From Solirubrobacterales bacterium (GTDB taxonomy: Bacteria > Actinomycetota > Thermoleophilia > Solirubrobacterales > 70-9): a stretch of DNA of 36,651 nucleotides. The stretch spans positions 1 to 36,651 of the forward strand of contig JAICSS010000024.1 of NCBI GenBank assembly GCA_025936755.1, in the 5' to 3' direction. Position 1 is the stretch's first letter, and each line of letters starts with the position of its first letter. Positions 25,291-32,017 of this stretch are shown piece after piece. The translations under genes were made by a program, and so were the position numbers. The notes under the pieces were generated by a model. It was not told the origin of the DNA. It was given only the letters and a program-made list of their open reading frames with translations, and searched no databases.

Positions 25291-25809
25291 ATGAGCGAAA
25301 AGGCGCCCAACAGAGAATGGGAAGAAGTCGTCGCCAAGCTTCCGCGCCATCTCAAGGCGCTTCTGGCTTGTGAGGTTTTCGGCCGCGGCCCGGGACGAAA
25401 GCCGCCGCCCCGTGAGCACGGCGTATATCTGTTCACCGAGGCTGGCCGCCATCTTTATGTCGGCCGCTGTGGGCTCACCGAGCGGGCGGCGAGGAAGGGA
25501 GCTGGCCACTCGAACTTCCGCACCAGGCTCGCCGGCCACACTCGCCCTTCCTCTGGCCACAACCAGGCGACGTTCGCCTGGCGGCTCACGATTGAGGCGG
25601 TCGAGGGCCGTTGGGAGGATCTGCCGACTACCCGGTTGGCGCTTGGGCGCGACAGTCGCTTCCTGCAGGAGTTCCTCCGCCAGAAAGAGCGGGTCACCGC
25701 GATGGAGTTCCGGGTGGTGGCGATCGCGGACGATTTCGAGAGCTACGTCTTCGAGCCCTATACGGCGATGATGCTTGATACGCCTTATAACTCCTGGGCA
25801 ACCAGTTGA
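25291..25809 (+). CDS. GIY-YIG-type nuclease
   Basis: A 172-residue protein with a GIY-YIG-like core: HGVYLF (G44-V-Y46) and HLYVGRCG (Y56-V-G58), an arginine-bearing helix SNFRTRLAGH (about 75-83), and the catalytic glutamate candidate E155 in FEPYTAMML with the later N167 in PYNSW. The order and spacing fit the nuclease fold. A poorly conserved 40-residue helical lead precedes the domain. It is the first gene inside the island's left end. Roles from DNA repair to self/non-self restriction are possible and the target is unknown. Confidence 0.72.
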   Translation: MSEKAPNREWEEVVAKLPRHLKALLACEVFGRGPGRKPPPREHGVYLFTEAGRHLYVGRCGLTERAARKGAGHSNFRTRLAGHTRPSSGHNQATFAWRLTIEAVEGRWEDLPTTRLALGRDSRFLQEFLRQKERVTAMEFRVVAIADDFESYVFEPYTAMMLDTPYNSWATS

Positions 25810-25826
25810 AGGCTGCCAGCCAACCT

Positions 25827-25970
25827 TCAGCGAGATTCGCCCACTTCCTCCAAGCGCCACTTGGGCTTGCCGCAAATGTCGGCGACCGCCTCGCAGATGA
25901 GTAGTAGGTTAAGCGCGGCCCAGATGCGCTGCGAGATTCCGCCATCCGAGGGGCCTCGCGCAAAGTTCCG
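25827..25970 (-). pseudogene. possible C-terminal gene remnant
   Basis: On the minus strand, 47 sense codons are open between two stops, and the conceptual peptide looks protein-like (SDGGISQRIWAALNLLLICE, then AVADICGKPKWRLEEVGESR). No in-frame start is present and a TGA immediately precedes it. It may be the broken end of an older island gene. The call is weak because a 144-base open frame can occur by chance. Confidence 0.25.
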
Positions 25971-25992
25971 TCATATGGCGCCGTCATATTTT
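25968..25992 (+). promoter_or_regulatory. CCGTCATAT direct repeats and -10-like TATTTT
   Basis: CCGTCATAT occurs at 25968-25976 and again at 25981-25989, 13 bp apart, with GGCGCC between. TATTTT (25987-25992) fits a TANNNT -10 box and ends 5 bp before the TTG start at 25998. The layout suggests a regulated, possibly leaderless promoter for the operon encoding the XRE-ImmA protein, which is the natural candidate to bind the repeats. Confidence 0.4.
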
Positions 25993-25997
25993 GCATC

Positions 25998-26570
25998 TTG
26001 ATCCAGCGCGAAGAAGCCATCCCGCTGCTTCAGCCCTTGGCCAAGCCGACGCTTGAGGCGTTCGCCAGTGCGCAGGCGACCACCCAGCGGATGCGGGAGG
26101 CAGCGGGTTCTGATCTGATCTTGCTCGATAGAGGCGTGGCGGGAATAGTCCACGGCGTCGACTTTTGGGGCTTCTTCGCAGGGCATCTCCAGAAGAACCT
26201 TCAAGGGCTCGCGACTCGCGATGCGAGTACCTCCGACCAGCGACATCGCTGGCTAATCGCCGAGGGCGCCGTCTGTATTCACCTCAAAAGCAATGTCGAC
26301 CTACTCTGCAACGAGCAGTTGACGCTCGATCATTTCCCCGATGTCGGGACGAGCGGCCAGCCCGCACTTGTCGCGCTGACCTGGACGCACCTGGGCGTGG
26401 ACCGCTACCACCCGACCTTCGTCCACCTTGAGGAAGGATCGCCTAAGTGGGAGATACCCCTGAAGGAGCTCGCCGAGTCGAACCTCCGGGTCCTTAGACC
26501 TCAGGTGCCGAATCCGGTCATACGTTTACGGCGACGCCGCGGCCAGGAATCAGCGGGCGGCGTCGAGTAA
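25998..26570 (+). CDS. unknown protein paired with XRE-ImmA
   Basis: A 190-residue protein I do not recognise. It looks soluble, with segments such as SDLILLDRGVAGIVHGVDFW, DQRHRWLIAEGAVCIHLKSN, DHFPDVGTSGQPALVALTWT and the basic end VIRLRRRRGQES. The TTG at 25998 is a tentative start supported by the promoter-like sequence before it; an ATG at 26091 would give a protein 31 residues shorter. Its stop is 3 bases before the ATG of the XRE-ImmA gene, so the two are an operon. Paired with a regulator-protease, it could be a toxin, a partner, or a substrate of the peptidase. Confidence 0.6.
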   Translation: MIQREEAIPLLQPLAKPTLEAFASAQATTQRMREAAGSDLILLDRGVAGIVHGVDFWGFFAGHLQKNLQGLATRDASTSDQRHRWLIAEGAVCIHLKSNVDLLCNEQLTLDHFPDVGTSGQPALVALTWTHLGVDRYHPTFVHLEEGSPKWEIPLKELAESNLRVLRPQVPNPVIRLRRRRGQESAGGVE

Positions 26571-26573
26571 CAG

Positions 26574-27662
26574 ATGTTCAACGCCGCGTTCTTACGAGTC
26601 GCCCGGGAGGCGATCGGTCTCACGCAGGCCGAAACGGCTGCCAGGTCAGGGATAGACCAGGCTGAGATATCTCGCTGGGAGCGCGGGATGAGGGAGCCGT
26701 CCGCCGGCCAGGTCTCGGCTCTCGCCGATGTACTCGATATCTCGCCGAGGCTTCTGGTGGAGCCAATGGCGGTCGCCGTGCCCGTGCACCGATCGGCCAG
26801 GGTGGAATCGAAGCGGGTCCAGCGTCGTGCGAACGGGAGGCTAGAGCTCGCGCGGATCGCCGCCGAACGTGTGCTTGCCGACATCGATATCGATGCGCCC
26901 TTCCGGTTCCCGACGCTTGCGGAACCCGGTCCGACGGACCCGGAACGGGCGGCAGACTCCGTGAGGAGGGTCTGGCGAATTCCAGACGGCCCACTGCCTC
27001 AGATTTCTGCCTATCTCGAGTCGGCCGGCGCGACTGTGCTCTCGGTTGACTTCGGGACGGAAGCGATCATCGCTGCCTATACGCAGCTTGCGGGTAACGG
27101 CCGATGGTTCTTCCTGAACACCGCGGTCGACGATGCAGCTCGAGGTCGGTTCAGCCTCGCCCATGAGCTCGGGCACGCAATCCTCCATTGGGATCGGTTC
27201 GACGCCCCGGTGGCGACGGATGCCGAGCGGGAGGCTCACCTTTTCGCCGCCTCCTTGCTCATGCCGAGGCACGACATCTGCGCCGAGTTCGCCGCATCTT
27301 CGATGTCACTGGTCGAGTTGGTCCAGATCGGCGAGCGGTGGGGCGTTAGCCCACAGGCCCTCGTCATGCGCGCAGCTAGCTTGGATCTGATCACCTCAAG
27401 CAGGAAGTCACGTCTCTTCGCACAACTGAACGCCCGTGGGCTCCTGCGCAGTGGTCTGTCGTCGATCCAGCGCGATGAGCCGCGACTCTTTCGTGATGCG
27501 TTGAGGTTGCAGCGGGTGGAGAATGGCTATGCGGACGGAGAGCTGGCTGAGGTGATCGGCCTCCCGCTCGATCGACTCCAGGACCTGCTTCCCGATTACT
27601 TTGCCCCGGACGCAGGACCCCGGCTAAAGCTGGTCGGAGCTGTCCGCGCGGGTGGTGTCTAG
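26574..27662 (+). CDS. XRE-family regulator fused to ImmA/IrrE metallopeptidase
   Basis: A 362-residue fusion. Residues 1-65 are an XRE helix-turn-helix (REAIGLTQAETAARSGIDQA, EISRWERGMREPSAGQ). Residues about 140-270 are an M78 ImmA/IrrE zinc peptidase with RFSLAHELGHAILH (H197, E198, H201) and the third-ligand helix EREAHLFAASLLMP near E218-E220. ImmA-type proteases cleave repressors to switch mobile elements on; fused forms also regulate toxin-antitoxin and stress modules. It follows the unknown protein by 3 bp and its end overlaps the convergent membrane protein gene by 4 bp. It is probably the regulator of the island operon. Confidence 0.88.
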   Translation: MFNAAFLRVAREAIGLTQAETAARSGIDQAEISRWERGMREPSAGQVSALADVLDISPRLLVEPMAVAVPVHRSARVESKRVQRRANGRLELARIAAERVLADIDIDAPFRFPTLAEPGPTDPERAADSVRRVWRIPDGPLPQISAYLESAGATVLSVDFGTEAIIAAYTQLAGNGRWFFLNTAVDDAARGRFSLAHELGHAILHWDRFDAPVATDAEREAHLFAASLLMPRHDICAEFAASSMSLVELVQIGERWGVSPQALVMRAASLDLITSSRKSRLFAQLNARGLLRSGLSSIQRDEPRLFRDALRLQRVENGYADGELAEVIGLPLDRLQDLLPDYFAPDAGPRLKLVGAVRAGGV

Positions 27663-28192
27663 GCTCCGACCGTGGTGTCCGTCGGGCCCTGACCGCGACC
27701 GCGGCTCGGATCGTCCGGCTCGTCGGCGTGTCTGAGAACTAGCCAGAAGGTCACCCCCGCGGCGAGCAGGGCCAGGACGGTCGTGGCCGCGCAGGCGAGG
27801 ACAATCTGCTCAAGCCATTCGATGCCGATGACGCCATTATCGGCGGCCGCGGCGACATGTGCACCGACGAGGGCGAGGAGGGCAAGGAGACCTACCATCA
27901 ACAGGAGTCCCTGTAGTCGAGGCCAGGTATCGCTATCGCGTAGGTCGGCGATCGCCGGTCGGTCGGGCAGCGCGAGGAGGATTGCCAACACCGTGAGCGA
28001 GATCCCGAGCAGGGCGACTGCAGTCGCCGCGATTTGGCCGTAGAGGGTCAATCTCGCTTCGGATTCGGCGCGCGCAAGGAGGAGTGGTCCGTCGTGGACG
28101 GCCGACCAGATGTGAAGGCCCCCGAAGACGACGAGGGCTACGATCAGCGTTGCCGCGACCGGATGGTCGTCAGCCCATCGGAGGATCGGCAC
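27659..28192 (-). CDS. four-helix membrane protein, RexB-like
   Basis: A 177-residue protein with four membrane helices: about 13-29 (ATLIVALVVFGGLHIW), 52-73 (IAATAVALLGISLTVLAILL), 93-114 (LLLMVGLLALLALVGAHV) and 128-150 (LACAATTVLALLAAGVTFWL). It starts one base after the stop of the upstream cytosolic protein gene, so the two form an operon. Lambda RexB is also a small four-helix inner-membrane protein encoded directly after rexA, and forms a depolarising channel. The similarity here is architectural only. An unrelated small membrane effector is the alternative. Confidence 0.6.
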   Translation of the reverse strand: MPILRWADDHPVAATLIVALVVFGGLHIWSAVHDGPLLLARAESEARLTLYGQIAATAVALLGISLTVLAILLALPDRPAIADLRDSDTWPRLQGLLLMVGLLALLALVGAHVAAAADNGVIGIEWLEQIVLACAATTVLALLAAGVTFWLVLRHADEPDDPSRGRGQGPTDTTVGA

Positions 28193-28193
28193 G

Positions 28194-29117
28194 TCACCCT
28201 TCGTCGAGGGAGAGCCGCGCCTCGACTGCGTCTTCCAGTGCCCCGGTCTGATCGAGTCCCGACCGGGCGGAGGCTAAGGCGGTGAACACCCTTGCCTGAT
28301 CCGGCAGGCTCGGGTTCACGGTGTCACTTTCGAGGTTGCGCTCGACGTGGAGACGCTCGGAAAGGAGGTTGACCTTGACCGACTTTTTCTTACCGGTGGC
28401 CGTCTTCTCGGTCTTGCTGAGCCCCCGGACAATCAGGCGATCGAAAAACTGCTCCGCGTCGTCCGCGAGTCCGAGGAGCTCCTCTTCGACGTCAGGTTCG
28501 ATGTAGGAGTCCTTCGGCTCCTTCCTGCTCATGCCGACGGCCACGCTGATCGACGGGAACTTACGGCGCGGGATAAGAGATCGCAGCATCCCGCTCTTGC
28601 GTGCTTGGACGATCTTGTGGGACTCGTGGATCGCGAAGTCGACGCCCCTGATCCCCTCGAGGTCCTTCAGGCGGTCGGCGGTCCCCTGGTTGTAGAGCGG
28701 CCGGAAGATCACTCGTTCGCCGGCCTGTCTTCGGAAATAGACGGCGAGCCGACCGAATCCCGGAGAGTTCGTGTGGATGTCGGTCGCGGCGATCTTGTCC
28801 TCCCAGATAAGAACGTGCCCGGTGAATGCCGTATAGCTGCCTTTGCCGATCTGGATGGTCCGGGTACCAACGCCGGGTCCATATTCGCTGGGCCTGCTGC
28901 CAGGACCGTGGAGTGCATGGAGCAGCAGCTTCGTAGGGGCGGTCATCGTGCCGACCGAGACGATCTCGACCGCCGTCAGTTCGTCTTCGCCATGGTCGAG
29001 CACAATCTTGCCTTTGCCGAGGCCCTTAAGGGCGCTGGCGCCCTTGAGACGGTCGAAAGGATGCTTCTGGTTGGTGTCCGCCCAAGCGTAGAAAGTCAAC
29101 CTACGATCAACTGCCAT
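28194..29117 (-). CDS. cytosolic protein, RexA-like candidate
   Basis: A 307-residue soluble protein without a known enzymatic motif. It begins RRLTFYAWADTN. Beta-rich sections follow (YTAFTGHVLIWEDKIAATDI, FGRLAVYFRRQAGERVIFRP), then a KKKSVKVNLLSERL segment and an acidic C-terminus. The start has GGGGAG about seven bases upstream. From memory, lambda RexA also starts with F-Y-A and has GERV...EPL before a beta segment, and it lies immediately before rexB. No alignment was run, so RexA kinship is a hypothesis. It is the first gene of the two-gene minus-strand operon at the island's right end. Confidence 0.55.
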   Translation of the reverse strand: MAVDRRLTFYAWADTNQKHPFDRLKGASALKGLGKGKIVLDHGEDELTAVEIVSVGTMTAPTKLLLHALHGPGSRPSEYGPGVGTRTIQIGKGSYTAFTGHVLIWEDKIAATDIHTNSPGFGRLAVYFRRQAGERVIFRPLYNQGTADRLKDLEGIRGVDFAIHESHKIVQARKSGMLRSLIPRRKFPSISVAVGMSRKEPKDSYIEPDVEEELLGLADDAEQFFDRLIVRGLSKTEKTATGKKKSVKVNLLSERLHVERNLESDTVNPSLPDQARVFTALASARSGLDQTGALEDAVEARLSLDEG

Positions 29118-29153
29118 CTGTACTCCCCTGCTTTCCCTGGGATCAGTCCGGTT

Positions 29154-29174
29154 TTCGAGCCGCCGACCTCATGG
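29154..29174 (-). repeat. degenerate third tRNA 3'-half fragment
   Basis: These 21 bases match the T-arm/variable-loop part of the 43-bp att repeat at 19 positions (TTCGAgCCGCCGACCTCaTGG on the plus strand). The stem partner half is not preserved. It could be a relic of an earlier integration at the same tRNA, which would make the island composite. Chance similarity is less likely but possible. Confidence 0.4.
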
Positions 29175-29265
29175 TGACAGCCATACCGGCGCCGTACCGA
29201 GAGGCGTAAGACGGGGCCGGCGAGCGGAATCAACCGGCAATCGGGGCCAATCCCCGCATATCCAG

Positions 29266-29292
29266 CCCATCAGGCAGTTTCTGCCTGATGGG
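29266..29292. terminator. perfect 12-bp hairpin with TTT loop
   Basis: CCCATCAGGCAG (29266-29277) and CTGCCTGATGGG (29281-29292) pair perfectly around a 3-base loop. No T-run follows, so it may be a weak terminator or a recombination/arm-type site near the island's right end rather than a classical terminator. Confidence 0.45.
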
Positions 29293-29360
29293 GAGCGGCA
29301 TTTGGGTCTCGGTTAAACGGTCGCCGAAACCCGATCTTGCGACATGCGGGGGTTTCGCCG

Positions 29361-29403
29361 ATGGAGCTAGGCGGATTCGAACCGCCGACCTCCTGGGTGC
29401 GAT
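29361..29403 (-). repeat. attR within intact tRNA-Ala(CGC)
   Basis: Right copy of the 43-bp direct repeat, identical to 25018-25060. It covers the anticodon loop through the 3' end of the tRNA gene plus one flanking base. Confidence 0.85.
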
Positions 29404-29434
29404 CCAGGCGCTCTGCCAGCTGAGCTATAGCCCC
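29362..29434 (-). tRNA. tRNA-Ala(CGC)
   Basis: Seventy-three bases fold as a full cloverleaf on the minus strand. The acceptor stem GGGGCTA/TAGCTCC includes the G3:U70 pair that identifies alanine tRNAs, the D arm is GCTC/GAGC, the anticodon stem CCTGG/CCAGG holds loop ATCGCAC (anticodon CGC), and the T arm is GGCGG/CCGCC with loop TTCGAAT. CCA is not encoded. The 3' half is duplicated at 25018-25060. Confidence 0.95.
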
Positions 29435-29526
29435 GGGGCTTGCGGGGTGGGAAGTTGGTCCCAGTTCCTCGCAAGCGACAGGATAACCGCATAGTCTTTG
29501 ACAGCCTCCCCGCGGAGCTGGCGAGC

Positions 29527-30411
29527 ATGAGCATTCTCGACGACGCAATCCGAGAGCATTTGGAACTGAAGCGCGCCCATGGCGCGGACGAGTCCGAGGT
29601 CAAACGGCTCGAGGACGAGGCGTTCGGGCCTCCGGGCCGGCCGGACGAGCCCGACCCGCTGGCCGAGGCGCCGACCGAGTTCATGATTACGCCGGAGGCG
29701 GAGGCCGCCCAGGCCGAGGAGTCGGGCGGGCGCCGCATCAACATCGCCGATCTGCAGGAGCCCCCGCCCGCCGACGCGCCGGCCGAGGACGCGGCCCAGG
29801 CGGCACCGCCGGCCGAGGAGGAGCCGCCGGCGCTGGAGCACGAGATCGTCCCCGAGCCCACGGCGGCAGAGCCCGAGCCCGAGGAGCCGGTCGCCGAGGC
29901 CGGCCCCTCGACCGAAGAGCGGCACGCGATCGCCGAGCAGCCGACCGAGTTCTTCGACGTCGAGGCCGAGATGGGGACCGAGGACGCGCCCGCCGTCGAG
30001 GCGCCCAGCCCCTCCGACGAGGAGATCGTCGAGGCCGAGGCCGTCGAGCCGCCGCTCGCCCCGGTCGAACCGGCCACCGAGATCCACGCCTCCCGCGCCG
30101 AGGCGCCCGCCGAGGACGTCATCGACGAGGAGGAAGAGGACGAGGACTTCTGGAGCGACCAGCGCCTCTCCGACGAGCTCGACCAGGCGCTCGAGGCGCC
30201 GCTCGCCGCGGAGGACGAGGAGGCCGAAGAGATCTCCGAGGAGGAGCCCTCCGAGGAGCACGAGCAACCGCGGCCGGCGGCGAATTACGACCCCGACACC
30301 GGCCACGAGGACGTGCTCGAGGACACCCCCGAGTTCCTCGAGGACGCCCCGGAGGACGACGAGCTCTGGTTCGAGCAGAAGCCTCCGAAGGACTTCGACT
30401 TCGACGACTAA
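29527..30411 (+). CDS. very acidic, probably disordered protein
   Basis: A 294-residue protein starting at the ATG at 29527 (MSILDDAIREHLELKRAHGA). The upstream in-frame TTG lies against the tRNA and is unlikely. The first ~45 residues form a charged amphipathic helix (DESEVKRLEDEAFGPPGRP). The remainder is dominated by Glu, Asp, Pro and Ala with runs such as EEEEDEDFW, and carries repeated PTEF motifs (APTEFM, QPTEFF). The end is ELWFEQKPPKDFDFDD. Only the N-terminal helix and the aromatic-acidic C-terminus look conserved-type; I recall similar proteins in Thermoleophilia. No function can be assigned. It is bracketed by two tRNA-Ala genes on the other strand. Confidence 0.75.
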   Translation: MSILDDAIREHLELKRAHGADESEVKRLEDEAFGPPGRPDEPDPLAEAPTEFMITPEAEAAQAEESGGRRINIADLQEPPPADAPAEDAAQAAPPAEEEPPALEHEIVPEPTAAEPEPEEPVAEAGPSTEERHAIAEQPTEFFDVEAEMGTEDAPAVEAPSPSDEEIVEAEAVEPPLAPVEPATEIHASRAEAPAEDVIDEEEEDEDFWSDQRLSDELDQALEAPLAAEDEEAEEISEEEPSEEHEQPRPAANYDPDTGHEDVLEDTPEFLEDAPEDDELWFEQKPPKDFDFDD

Positions 30412-30424
30412 GAGTTCACAAAGT

Positions 30425-30444
30425 TGGCGCAGTTCTGTGCGCCA
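30425..30444. promoter_or_regulatory. inverted repeat TGGCGCA-6-TGCGCCA
   Basis: A 7-bp perfect inverted repeat with a 6-base loop lies 13 bases after the stop of the acidic protein and 33 bases before the endonuclease ATG. It could end the first transcript or be an operator for the second. No T-run follows. Confidence 0.3.
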
Positions 30445-30477
30445 CGCGTGAATTGTTTTGTCGTAGGCTCGGGAGCG

Positions 30478-30975
30478 ATGGCTCCCTTGAAGAAGAAAGG
30501 CGACCTCGCGGAGCTGAAGGTTGCCGCCGACCTCATCGATCGCGGCTGTCGACTCTCTATCCCCTTTGGCGAGGACTGCGACTATGACCTGATCGCAGAC
30601 TACGAAGGTCGGCTACATCGGGTGCAGGTCAAGCACAGCACTTCGGACGGCCACATCATCGTGGTCCGCTGCCGCTCCCATTCGCTCACGAAGGGGAAAG
30701 TGCGGTTCGTCAAGCGATACACCGCCGCCATGGTGGACTGGATTGCCGCCTACGACTGCACGACCGAGTGCTGCTACTACCTCCCGTCGAGGGAGCTGGG
30801 AGATGGACGCAACACCTTGACCCTGCGTCTGCAGCCCGCTCGGAACAACCAGCAGGCTGGGATTCGAAACGCCGGGGACTACCTTCACCCCGACTTTGGC
30901 GTCGATCCTGGGATGGAGCCAGCCGGGATCGAACCGGCGACCTTTCGCGTGCAAGGCGAACGCTCTGCCAGCTGA
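30478..30975 (+). CDS. PD-(D/E)XK endonuclease, group I intron-homing type
   Basis: A 165-residue protein of the PD-(D/E)XK family related to I-Ssp6803I-type homing endonucleases (PF11645 style). The helix LKKKGDLAELKVAADLIDRG (with E12), CDYDLIAD (D37) and LHRVQVKHS (Q50, K52) make the nuclease core. The ATG at 30478 follows GGGAG. The last ~20 residues (from residue ~146) are translated from the antisense strand of tRNA-Ala(TGC) and the stop lies within the tRNA gene, so the native C-terminus was probably replaced or lost. No intron is visible nearby. It may be a stray homing nuclease or the remains of a small element that entered at this tRNA's 3' end. Confidence 0.75.
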   Translation: MAPLKKKGDLAELKVAADLIDRGCRLSIPFGEDCDYDLIADYEGRLHRVQVKHSTSDGHIIVVRCRSHSLTKGKVRFVKRYTAAMVDWIAAYDCTTECCYYLPSRELGDGRNTLTLRLQPARNNQQAGIRNAGDYLHPDFGVDPGMEPAGIEPATFRVQGERSAS

Positions 30976-30986
30976 GCTATGGCCCC
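30914..30986 (-). tRNA. tRNA-Ala(TGC)
   Basis: Seventy-three bases on the minus strand fold as tRNA-Ala. The acceptor stem GGGGCCA/TGGCTCC keeps the G3:U70 identity pair, the anticodon stem TTCGC/GCGAA holds loop CTTGCAC (anticodon TGC), and the T arm is GCCGG/CCGGC with loop TTCGATC. CCA is not encoded. The endonuclease gene on the other strand runs into its 3' half. Confidence 0.95.
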
Positions 30987-31034
30987 ACTCCCTTGATTGT
31001 AGGCGGACATAGCCGACCCGCAGAGGTCGAACGT

Positions 31035-32006
31035 CTAGCTCGCCAGCAGGCTCTCCGCCCGCTTACCCTCCGGCAGGTTCTGATCGGCGTGGTAGCTGGA
31101 CCGCACCAGGGGGCCGGCAGCGACGGACTCGAAGCCGAGGTCGTAGGCGGCCCGCTCGAGCGCCGCGAACTCGTCGGGGTGCCAGTAGCGGACCACCGGC
31201 AGGTGGTTCTCGGTCGGGCGCAGGTACTGGCCGACGGTGAGGACCTGGACGTCGTGCTCGCGCAGGAGGCCGAAGGTCTCGACCATCTCCTCGAAGGACT
31301 CGCCGAGGCCGACCATCAGCCCGGACTTGGTGACGACCTCGTCCCCGCCCATCTCCTTCGCCATCCGCAGCACCCGGGCCGAGCGTAGGAACTGGGAGCC
31401 GCGGCGGGCGATCGGGTAGAGGCGCGGCACCGTCTCGACGTTGTGGTTGAAGACGTCGGGCCGCTCGTGGACGACCTTGGCCAGCGGCATCTCCTGGCCG
31501 CGGAAGTCGGGGGTGAGGATCTCGACCTTGCACCCGGGCGCCAGCATCCGGATCGAGCGGATGACGCCGACGAAGGCGCTCGCCCCGTAGTCGGGCAGGT
31601 CGTCGCGGTCGACCGAGGTGACGACGGCGTGGCGCAGCCCCATCGCCTTCACCTGGTTCGCCACCCGCAGCGGCTCCAGCGGGTCGTTCCAGGTCGGCTT
31701 GCCGGTCTGCACGTTGCAGAAGCCGCACCGCCGCGTGCAGACGTCGCCGAGGATCATGAAGGTCGCCGTGCCGCGCTCCCAGCACTCGCCGACGTTCGGG
31801 CAGTTGGCCTCCTCGCAGACGGTGTGGAGGTTGTCGCTGCCGATCTTCTCCTTCAGGCGCCGGTAGTTGGGCCCGCCCGGCGCCGGCACCTTCAGCCACG
31901 GCGGCTTGCGGGCGCGGCGGAAGGGGACGGTCCCCTCGCTCTCGGCGGCGGTCCCGCCCGGCTTGGCGCGGGAGCGGGTGACGTGGATGCGGTCGGCGCC
32001 GGACAC
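31035..32006 (-). CDS. lipA: lipoyl synthase
   Basis: A 323-residue radical-SAM enzyme that inserts two sulfurs into octanoyl groups on lipoyl domains. Both iron-sulfur sites are complete: the auxiliary cluster motif CEEANCPNVGEC and the radical-SAM motif CTRRCGFC. The C-terminal RSSYHAD supplies the serine ligand of the auxiliary cluster. TSVDRDDLPDYGASAF and NHNVETVPRLY are further family marks. A GTG start is used; the basic 30-residue N-terminus is common in actinobacterial LipA. It works after LipB, encoded upstream on the same strand beyond the beta-helix gene. Confidence 0.97.
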   Translation of the reverse strand: MSGADRIHVTRSRAKPGGTAAESEGTVPFRRARKPPWLKVPAPGGPNYRRLKEKIGSDNLHTVCEEANCPNVGECWERGTATFMILGDVCTRRCGFCNVQTGKPTWNDPLEPLRVANQVKAMGLRHAVVTSVDRDDLPDYGASAFVGVIRSIRMLAPGCKVEILTPDFRGQEMPLAKVVHERPDVFNHNVETVPRLYPIARRGSQFLRSARVLRMAKEMGGDEVVTKSGLMVGLGESFEEMVETFGLLREHDVQVLTVGQYLRPTENHLPVVRYWHPDEFAALERAAYDLGFESVAAGPLVRSSYHADQNLPEGKRAESLLAS

Positions 32007-32017
32007 CGACGCCTACG

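Larger units (their letters stand above)
29118..29361. other. island right end, gene-free
   Basis: These ~240 bases between the RexA-like gene and tRNA-Ala(CGC) contain no convincing gene. They hold a degenerate tRNA-like fragment (29154-29174) and a perfect 12-bp hairpin (29266-29292). With the tRNA and its upstream spacer, the distance between protein genes here is 409 bases. Confidence 0.6.
25018..29403. mobile_element. tRNA-Ala-integrated genomic island without integrase
   Basis: A 4386-bp segment bounded by 43-bp direct repeats of the tRNA-Ala(CGC) 3' half. The intact tRNA is at the right edge on the minus strand, so the element entered at its 3' end and rebuilt the gene. Contents are a GIY-YIG nuclease, an unknown protein plus XRE-ImmA metallopeptidase pair, and a RexA/RexB-like operon. 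Base composition is visibly less GC-rich than the flanks. No integrase, excisionase or replication gene is seen, so it is either a satellite that depends on another element's integrase or a decayed island. The cargo suggests defence. Confidence 0.8.
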
